This document shows positions 56,219 through 64,000 of a stretch of DNA of 64,000 nucleotides, one piece after another. Under the pieces are notes generated by a model. That model was not told the origin of the DNA. It saw only the letters and a list, made by a program, of their open reading frames with translations, and searched no databases. Position numbers and translations under genes: made by a program. The DNA is taken from contig OY821522.1 of NCBI GenBank assembly GCA_963682025.1, positions 30,298,701 through 30,362,700 on the forward strand, in the 5' to 3' direction. This DNA is from Cordilura impudica (Eukaryota > Arthropoda > Insecta > Diptera > Scathophagidae). Each line of letters starts with the position of its first letter. Positions within the stretch are counted from its first letter, which is position 1.

Positions 56219-56850
56219 AATTTGGGTATAATGACTTTTGCTGCTGTTTCTAACTGTGTAACCATGTAAACCTTGTAATCAAATTACAGGTCGCAACTAT
56301 GAATATATTTTGATGAAATTTGGTATTTAAGTTTTTATCGGCCATAGGATGAAATTCGGTCCATGTTCAGACCTAGTCCCCATACAAATGACCCCTATGA
56401 AATCGACATAAATTGCCATAAGATCCAAATTATCATATAGATCTCAGTCAAAATGGATTTGTATATGTTTATTATATCCATTGATCAGTAGTTCAAAAAT
56501 AATCCCTATACGACAATTCTTACTCATAGGCCCCATATAGAGCTGCTTCCCGATCTTCACTTAAATCTATCAAAAAACAAATTTGGTTTGTATATATTTT
56601 TACAAAATATAAGTGACTACCAAATATGGTCAGGATCGGTCAATTTTTCGACCTAGTCCCCATGTAAATATAGCATCCGGTATGAACTTTTTCATATCTG
56701 CAGCCAAAAAAATTAACAATGCCACTCAAATTTGGTTTATGCTAATTTTTTATATCCAATTAGTTGGACCAAAGCGATAGGGTCTCTAAACCATGGTATA
56801 GGGTATTGTATAGTCGGTTTAGACCGACAATAATTTTTTACTTGTTTTTT
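56219..56850 (+). mobile_element. Family A element, copy 9 (degenerate)
   Basis: The first hairpin is reduced to TTTGGGTATAATGAC and the CCGT core is lost. The GACAATTCTTACTCATAGG segment places it in the insert-bearing subfamily. The terminal palindrome is mutated (GTCGGTTTAGACCGAC) and the end reads TTTTTTACTTGTTTTT. It is the oldest A copy here. Confidence 0.8.
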
Positions 56851-57660
56851 TTTGCAACAAGTTTATAAAAAGGTTTTTTAAACAGTTTTTCAATACCTTT
56901 CAACGGAATGCGATATATGTAACACAATTTTTTTTATAGTTTTAAAAATGTTGAATATATATATATGTATGTATGTTGCAATTAAGTGTTTGAATATCGT
57001 ATTTTGATTCGCCAAAAAGACATTATCGACAAGATTTTTATAATTTCTGATGAAATTCGATAAAGCACGATCAAAATATTGTAGCTGCATATATTACTGT
57101 TAAGAATTTACAGCGTTTAAATACAGCAGATAAAGCAAATTCATTATAAAAACCTTCCCAAAATTTTGATTTTGGCGCTTCCGTCTACGTTTTCTACGTT
57201 TGGAACATAATTAATTGGTCTCCTTTTACAACTAATAAAACCTTATATATAACCGATAGAGATGACCGTCCATCCATCTGTGGGTCCATGAAAACCTTGT
57301 CATCAAAATAAATGTCGCAAAGGACAAACTAAATGTCTCTTGGATGTTCCAGTAGTTGCTAACTGGAGTAATCAGCCCTTATTATTAAGTTGTTTTATAT
57401 AAAATTTGGCAATTCAATTTTTTTTTTCAATTATATATTCTTCCTTTATTTACATATTTTAACAAATTTGATATTTACATATGAGATCTTATCTTTACAT
57501 ATAGATATTGCAACAAATACATATATAGGATCTAAAGATATTAAATAGTTTTTATTTTATTTTTTTTAATGATTTTTAAAGGAAATTGGGAGGAAAAAAC
57601 CTTTATATGATTTAATATATTCAAATACTATCTGAAAATGTTTATATGCTTATATGCGGT
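56851..57660. other. AT-rich DNA with a small family A scrap
   Basis: At about 57240-57325 CCGATAGAGATGACCGTCCATCC, followed by GTGGGTCCATGAAAACCTTG, is a decayed piece of the family A core. No gene is recognised elsewhere. Confidence 0.5.
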
Positions 57661-57666
57661 TCATTA

Positions 57667-58158
57667 AGGTGCTATTACATGACGTGTTTTTTTACATATG
57701 TACTGTCAAATTTCGTCACAACAAAAGTTGTACCCGTCGTGTGATACATATGAAACATTGTTTATGTACAATACATGAGGAAAGTCACAAGTACATTTTT
57801 CAATTAGAACAGGTTCTATTTTTGCATGACAAACATATGAAAATACAACACTGCTTGTGGCGAAAGAAAAACAGAGTAAATTATAAAGATTAATATTGAA
57901 AGAAAAATAAATTGTTTAATATTAATTAACAATTAAAATATATATAACTTTTTTTTAACAATAAATTTTTGAAAATTCACAAATTAAATCAGCTGTTGTT
58001 TACATTTAGAGGTTATGTCATACGGAGATACATATGCACGTGTGATAGCAAAAATTATGAATCGTAAGTAAAAGACAATTTTGACAGACATGAGTAATTT
58101 CATATGGATAAAAAAAGTGACAGTACATATGTAAAAAACACATCGTGTAATAGCACCT
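57667..58158 (+). mobile_element. PIF/Harbinger-like MITE, copy 2
   Basis: 492 bp with TTA on both sides (57664-57666 and 58159-58161). Ends AGGTGCTATTACATGACGTG and CATCGTGTAATAGCACCT. Same subfamily and orientation as copy 1; differs by scattered substitutions and short indels. Confidence 0.85.
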
Positions 58159-58623
58159 TTAGTAATAATAGACCTCTATAAGCACATAATTTTCAATTTG
58201 GTGATTTCTCTTTATACCCTCCACACGTCAGTGGCAGAGGGTATATATAGGTTTGTCATTCCGTTTGTAACGCATCGAAAAACTAATTTCCGACCCCATA
58301 AAGTATATATATTCTTGATCCTTATCACAGCTCGAGTCGATATAGCGATGTCCGTCTGTCTGTTGAAATCACGCTCATTCACAAAAAAAGCGATCTAACT
58401 GGATAAGGTTACAAAAATATCATTTGCCATAATTCCCAGCAGGTTGGTGTTGAAAATGGGCTAGTGTGATTAGGAACGAGCAAAAATATGTAGATATCTC
58501 TAAAACCCAGTGTGTTTGTTGTAACAGTTTAGTGGTTGAACATAATAATTGTACAACAACATAAAAAAATGCCACAAAAATAATATGCATATATATTAAC
58601 AATACCAAGAACACAATAACATA

Positions 58624-60269
58624 CACTTGTGCTCACATAATTAAGTCACTAGTATGCTACTCGACATTATTGTCAAAAATACGTAAATCCTTTTTTTTTT
58701 AATTCTACTATAATTTTTTTTATTATTCTTATATGTTAGCAATCAATTTACAGTGAAATTAAAAATTACAAAATTTTGGTTCTTTTCAAAAAAATTAAAA
58801 ACTTGGAAATTAGCCAAAAAGAGCTGCTCATATAATTAAGTCATCTGAAAAAAAATGGTTGAAATTGTAGAAATAAGTAATAAATTTTGTCGAGAGTCCC
58901 ATTTTTTCATTAGCTTACCTCAATATTGAGTAGGATAACCCTTTTGCATCAATACTGTGGAGCATCGCTTTGGCATGATGGCTACAAGAGAAGCGCACTG
59001 GTCTGGAGTGATTTTGTGACATTCCTCTTGGATAACTTTCCATAACATATCCTTATTTGCCGGTTTTCGTGCTGCAATGGCTCGTTTTATTATTCCCCAC
59101 AAGTTATCGATAGGGTTTAAGTCCGGACTCTGCGGCAGCCATTCCAGAAGCTTGATGGACTGTGTTGCTAACCACGACTTAACCAGTTTCGAACAATGCT
59201 TCGGGTCATTGTCGTGTTGGAAAATCCACGCAAGCGGCAAATTGTCAGCCTATTCGGTGGCCAAATTTTCCTTTAGTATATTATTATACATTTCCCCATT
59301 CATTATACCGTCAATCTTGACTATAGGACCAACACCGAATGTGGTAAAGCAACACCACACAATGACTGATGAGCCACCGTGTTTCACAGTTTTTTTGATG
59401 TATTTTGGATCCAATTCTTTAAGTGGAGGACGTCGCACATATGTTCTACCATCATTTCCAAAAACATTAAACTTGGATTCGTCGCTCCAAACAATTAAAT
59501 TCCGAAAATGTAGGCCTTTAGCAAGATGGTCAGTCGCAAATCGGAGCCGCTTCGTAGTGTTCTTCAAGGAAACCAACGGTTTCTTCCTGGCCATTCGTCC
59601 ATGCAAATTGTTTTCTTGCAAACGTCGTCTTATGGTTTGCGACGAACATTTACGCCATAATCCGTTTCCATTTTAGCTCTGACTTGCGACGAAGTTAAAA
59701 AAGGATCAGTTTTACTCAGGTTTGCAATGCATCTGTCATCATTTAAAGTCGTTTTTCTCGGTTTTTGGCGCGGAATATTTTCAAAAGTTTCATATTTTTT
59801 GTAATGCGTAATGGCATTTGTAATTTTACCACGAGAAAAGTTCAAAATCTCCGCTACTTTTGCAATATTCTTGTATGTTTGGAAACAATCCCATATTATT
59901 TTCCGTTCAGCCGAATTCGAAATTTTTTGTTTACCCATAGCGTTTCAGCTGATGTTATTTTTTTTTAATTTTTCTGTTTTTAATTTATTTATTATTTAAA
60001 CCGCAAAAAAAATCTTCAAAACACTAATTTGCTCACGATACTCGTGGTGACTTAATTATGTGAGCACAGCGCATATGACCTTTTTGACGTTTTCCACATT
60101 TTTCGGGGAATACCCAAATTTTTAATTTTGCTTCAATCAATGTAAACAACTGCTAGCATAGCAGGGTTCCACAAAATAGTAAGGTTAGAATCGGAAGAAA
60201 TAGGTTTAAGAGAAAAACTACAAAAACATTTCATTGCATACCCATGACTTAATTATGTGAGCACAAGTG
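58624..60269 (-). mobile_element. Tc1-like transposon with IR/DR ends
   Basis: 1,646 bp flanked by TA at 58622-58623 and 60270-60271. Outer ends are CACTTGTGCTCACATAATTA, continuing AGTCA, and the exact complement at the right. Inner copies of the same motif lie at about 58823 (GCTCATATAATTAAGTCA) and about 60048 (TGACTTAATTATGTGAGCAC), giving the double-site IR/DR arrangement of some Tc1 families such as Minos or S. The gene reads on the minus strand. Confidence 0.95.
58920..59938 (-). pseudogene. Tc1-family transposase with Asp in place of the catalytic Glu
   Basis: Starts at 59938 with a paired-type helix-turn-helix region (residues 1-100, with KVAEILNFSRGKITNAI). A frameshift near 59650 is followed by TIRRRLQENNLHGRMARKKP and the catalytic core. 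First Asp in VWSDESKF (about 59480), second in FQHDNDPKH (about 59215), third position in SPDLNPIDNLW (about 59115), where most Tc1 proteins have PIEN. An in-frame TAG at 59247-59249 separates the core in two. Length without the lesions would be ~340 residues, the family norm. It is inactive because of the shift and the stop, and the Glu-to-Asp change would matter further. Confidence 0.9.
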
Positions 60270-60340
60270 TAGCTCATGTTAGTAATATTGCCACATATTT
60301 TTTATCGTTATTACGTTATAATAAAAAAATCGCCAATATG

Positions 60341-61125
60341 AAAGAAAAAATGAAAACGAACAATGGAAATTTTCCAATGGAAAATGCAGAATGAAAAATA
60401 AAAATGGAAAATGAAAAACGGAAAATGAAAAATGTAAAATAGAAATAGAAAAATAGAGAATAGAAAATGGGAAATGAAAAAGAAAATTATAAAATAAAAA
60501 ATGGAAAATGAAAAATGGAAAATAGAAAATTAAGAATGGAAAATGGAAAATGAAAAACGGAAAATTAAATATGTAAAATAGAATATGAAAAATGGAGAAT
60601 GGAAAATGAAAAATGAAAAATGGAAAAAGAAAATAGAAAAATGCAAAATGGAAAATGAAATTGAAAAATGGAAAATGAAAATTGAAAAATGAAAATTGAA
60701 AAATGAAAATTGAAAAATGAAAAATATAAAGTGGAAAATGGAAACGAAAACTGAAATATGAAAAATGGAAAATTTAAAATGGAAAACGAAAATTGAAAAA
60801 GGGAAATGGAAATGGAAAATGGAAATTGAAAAATGAAAAATGAAAATTGAAGAATTTTAATTCAATATTAAAAATTAAAAATTAATAAAAATAAAAAATG
60901 GAAAAAGAAAATTGAAAAATGAAAAATGGAAAACGGAAAATAAAAAATGGAAAATGAAAAATGGAAAATGAAAACTGAAAAACGAAAAATGAAAAATTGA
61001 AAATCGAATATGGAAAATGAAAAATGGAAAATGAAAAATGAAAATAAAAAATGAAAAGTGCAAAATGAAAAATAAAAAATTAAAAATGGAATATGGAAAA
61101 TGGAAAATGAAAAATGGAAAATGAA

Positions 61126-61157
<32 letters not shown>

Positions 61158-61324
61158 GAAAATTGAAAATGAAAAATGTAAAATGGAAAATGAAAATGGA
61201 AAATGTAAAATGGAAAATGAAAAATTAAAATTGAAAAATGGAAAATGAAAAATGGGAAATGAAAAATGGAAAACGAAAAATTAAAAATGGAAAATGGAAA
61301 ATTAAAAATGATAAATGGAAAATG
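60341..61324. repeat. GGAAAATGAAAAATG simple-sequence block
   Basis: About 980 bp of irregular GGAAAATG and GAAAAATG words. The same tract is ~80 bp long in family B copy 1 (37480-37560), so this is an expansion of an internal part of family B. Confidence 0.85.
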
Positions 61325-61385
61325 AACAAGTAAGAGTGTTAAATTCGGTTGTGCCGAATTTTTTGAGACCCTCCACCTGAGTGAA
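61325..61385 (-). mobile_element. Family B 3' terminus (minus strand)
   Basis: In plus reading AACAAGTAAGAGTGTTAAATTCGG...CCGAAT, then ACCCTCCACC. This is the reverse complement of the 3' end at 54820-54886, with a TTGTG loop in the palindrome. Confidence 0.75.
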
Positions 61386-61930
61386 TTTTTAATTTTTAGT
61401 TTTTAATTTTTAATTTTTAATTATTAATTTTTAATTTTTAATTTTTACTTTTTACTTTTTAATTTCTAGTTTTTAATTTTTAATTTTCAATTTTTAATTT
61501 TCAATTTTTAATTTTTAACTTTTAATTATTAATTTTTAATTTTAATTTTTAATTTTTAATTTTTAATTTTTAATTTTTAATTTTTAATTTTTAAATTTTT
61601 AATTTTTAACTTTTAATTTTTAATTTTTAGTTTTTAATTTTTAATTCTTAATTTTTAATTTTTAATTTTTAGTTTTTAATATTTAATTTTTTAATTTTTT
61701 AATTTTTAATTTTTAGTTTTTAATTTTTAACTTTTAATTTTTAATTTTTAATTTTTAATTTTTAATTTTTAATTTTTAAGTTTTAGTTTTTAATTTTTAG
61801 TTTTTAATTTTAAGTTTTTAATTTTTAATTTTTAATTTTTAATTTTTAATTTTTAATTTTTAATTTAAATTTTTAATTTTTAATTTTAATTTTTAATTTT
61901 TAAGCTTTAATTATTAATTTTTAATTTTTT
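61386..61930. repeat. TTTTTAATTTTTAA tract
   Basis: About 545 bp of heptanucleotide-like TTTTTAA words with occasional TTTTTAG and TTTTTAC variants. Confidence 0.85.
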
Positions 61931-62650
61931 GCTATTCATTATTAATTTTTCATCTTTCATTACTCATTTTTCAATCTTAATTTTTCATGTTCCATTTTTC
62001 AATTTTCATTTTCCACTTTCCATATTCCATTTTTCATATTTCATTTTCCATTTTCAATTTTTCATTTTTTTCATTTTTCATCTTTCATTTTTTAATTTTC
62101 ATTATCCATTTTCCACTTTCCATTTTTAATTTTTCAATTTTCATTTTCCATTTTTCGTTTTGAATTTTTCAATTTCCATTTGCCATTTTTCATTTTTCAA
62201 TTTTCGTTTTCCATTTTTCATTTTTCAATTTTCATTTTCCATTTTTAATTTTTCAGTTTTCGTTTTCCATTTTTCATTTTCCGTTTTTCATATTTCAATT
62301 TTCATTGTCAATTTTTCATATTTCATTTTTCAATTTTCATTTTCCATTTTTCATTTTTCAATTTTCATTTTTCATTTTCCACTTTTCAATTTTCATTTTC
62401 CATTTTTCAATTTTCATTTTCCTTTTTTAATTTTTCAGTTTTCGTTTTCCATTTTTCATTTTTCAATTTTCATTGTCCGTTTTCCATTTTTCATTTTCCA
62501 TTTTTAATTTTTAATTTTCATTTTTCATTTTTCATTCTCCATTTTTCAATTTTCATTTTCCAATTTCCATTTTGCATTTTCCATTTTTCAATTTCCATTT
62601 TTCATTTTCCATTTTCCATTTTTCCATTTCCATTTTGCGTTTTCCATTTT
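61931..62650. repeat. CATTTTCCATTTTTC simple-sequence block
   Basis: About 720 bp of words complementary to those in 60341-61324, so the two blocks form an inverted pair around the TTTTTAA tract. Phe/His-rich open frames here are composition effects. Confidence 0.85.
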
Positions 62651-63612
62651 TATACCCTCCACTCCAGTGTGCAGAGGGTACATATAAGTTTGTCATTCCG
62701 TTTGTAATAATTAGAAAAAAAAAATTTGGACCCCATAAAATATATATATATTTGTGATCCTTATAACAACCGTTGATATAGCGATGTCCGTCTGTCCGTC
62801 TGTCCGTCTGTGGAAATCACGATGACGGCATCAATCGGGCAGCTAGGGTGCTCGTTGGCATAAAAAATGATTCACTAACATCCTGAAAAGTTTGCTATTT
62901 AAAATCGTCCAAATCGGTCGATTAGGGCCCGAGATTTGAATGAAGAACTAAAAAAAGTCTTGAAAAAATATAATTTTCTATGTTGTTCTTGTCACGATCA
63001 CGCCCTCAATAGGACAGCTAGGGTGATAATTTTTATTGAGAATGATTCACCAAATTCATGGGAAGATTTCTACTTCAAAAATGATTAAAATCGGTGGAAC
63101 AGGTCCAGGGAAATCTATGAAAAATTAAAAAAAAAAATGAAAAACATGATGTTTCCATATTGTTCTTGTTGTTATTCTAAATGTTGCATTGTTGTCATAG
63201 CTGGACTTGTTGTTTTTGTGGTCGTTGTGGTAATAATATAATAAAAACAAACCCTTTGTACATTTTTTTGTCAACTCTGGTAGACAAATTTAAAAGTCTC
63301 CATTGTTTTGGCATCACTAAAAAAATTTGTTAGATCATTTCTGTCATTGCCACGAGCCTGCATGTAAAATTTCAGAGCGATTGGGTCACGGGAAAGTTGC
63401 TAAAATCGATCGGGCAGCTAGGGTGCTCGTTTGCATAAAAAATGATTCATTAACATCCTGAGAAGTTTGCTATTTAAAATCGTCCAAATCGGTTGATAAG
63501 GTCCCGAGAATTGGGTGAAGAAGTAAAAAAAGTCTTGAAAATATATTATTTGTTTATGTTGTTCTTGTCACGATCACGCCCTCAGTGGGATAGCTAGGGT
63601 ACTTGTTATGAT
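62651..63612 (+). mobile_element. Family B element, copy 4, with internal tandem duplication
   Basis: Hairpin TATACCCTCCACTCCAGTGTGCAGAGGGTACA as in copy 2. ATCGGGCAGCTAGGGTGCTCG and ~190 following bases occur at about 62835 and again at about 63411, about 577 bp apart. A PIF/Harbinger-like MITE begins at 63616. Confidence 0.75.
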
Positions 63613-63615
63613 TTA

Positions 63616-64000
63616 AGCTGCGTTCACACTATGTGTTTTGCTTGTGTTTTTCTTATTTTTTTAGCACGTGCAATTTGTACACATAGTGTGAACCCTTTCA
63701 AAAATTGTTTATGTACAACACATTCGGCAATACATATGTAAATTTTTCAATTAGGGCAGGTTCTATTTTGGCATGACAACCATATGAAAATAAACACTTC
63801 TTGTGGCGAAAGAAAAACAGAGTAAATTATAAAGATAAATATTGAAAGAAAAATAAATTGTTCAATATTAATTAACAATTAAAAAATATATAAAATATAT
63901 AACTCTCTTTTTAACACTAATTTTTTGTAAATCGTAAATTAAATCAGCTATTGTTTACATTAAAGGTTATGTCAATTGTGTGTAAAACGCCAATTTTGAC
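63616..64000 (+). mobile_element. PIF/Harbinger-like MITE, copy 4 (cut by window end)
   Basis: Begins TTAAGCTGCGTTCACACTATG with an inner ACACATAGTGTGAACCC, forming the same terminal hairpin as copy 3. The core (GGCAGGTTCTATTTTGGCA, GGCGAAAGAAAAACAGAG) is shared by the family. The right end lies beyond the window. Confidence 0.8.

Larger units (their letters stand above)
58213..60340 (+). mobile_element. Family B element, copy 3, split by a Tc1-like element
   Basis: The 5' part runs 58213-58623 (CACACGTCAGTGGC loop, as in copy 1). It resumes at 60270 with AGCTCATGTTAGTAATATTGCC, continuing the sequence found uninterrupted in copy 1 near 37377-37450. It then runs into a greatly expanded GGAAAATGAAAAATG tract. 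Confidence 0.8.

Overview
This is an AT-rich piece of an animal nuclear genome, most likely a fly and probably a calyptrate or close relative. The case rests on many copies of the dipteran-type short elements with a GTCCGTCCGTC core, on Drosophila-like retroelement and DNA-transposon families, and on a decayed gene fragment that matches the C-terminal end of fly Dicer-1 by recall. The exact species cannot be read from the window. I see no intact host gene: almost everything recognisable is a transposable element, a relic of one, a tandem repeat or a pseudogene.

Layout. 1-1815 is a 21-bp minisatellite. 1914-6210 holds four copies of a ~0.78-kb terminal-hairpin element (family A) around a MADF-domain relic and a short ~122-bp satellite. 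About 6740-10370 is a DNA transposon with a frameshifted DDE-type transposase and six copies of a CpG-rich 15-mer, itself hit by a fifth A element. 10677-12812 has two more A copies, one inside an older inverted repeat. 12940-18650 is low-complexity DNA with a Polinton/Maverick integrase fragment and a 5'-truncated jockey-like non-LTR element.

18659-35444 is the best-preserved structure: a nested retrotransposon. A Ty3/gypsy element with very long LTRs (~2.4 kb, Ulysses/Osvaldo-like) sits in an older, mostly unrecognised element. A complete but inactivated BEL/Pao element (22115-30669, minus strand, 5-bp target duplication GGTAC) has inserted into its reverse transcriptase. The BEL element carries an additional ORF after pol that looks like a second gag plus a protease-like domain without the catalytic aspartate.

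36964-42130 contains a triosephosphate isomerase (TPI) pseudogene unit split by a truncated Mag-like gypsy fragment. A second copy of the same TPI unit lies at 55060-56000. 42360-45256 holds a hairpin MITE, a lysine-rich pseudogene of unknown origin and the Dicer-1-like pseudogene. From 45513 to the end there are further A elements, four copies of a PIF/Harbinger-like MITE, a hAT element with a perfect 8-bp target duplication, a Tc1-type element with IR/DR ends, several copies of a second terminal-hairpin family (B), tRNA-like SINE heads and a 2.3-kb block of simple sequence arranged as an inverted repeat.

Nothing here works as an operon or pathway. The informative content is insertion order: older B, TPI and gypsy layers are cut by BEL, Tc1, hAT and A-family insertions whose boundaries can be read to the base.
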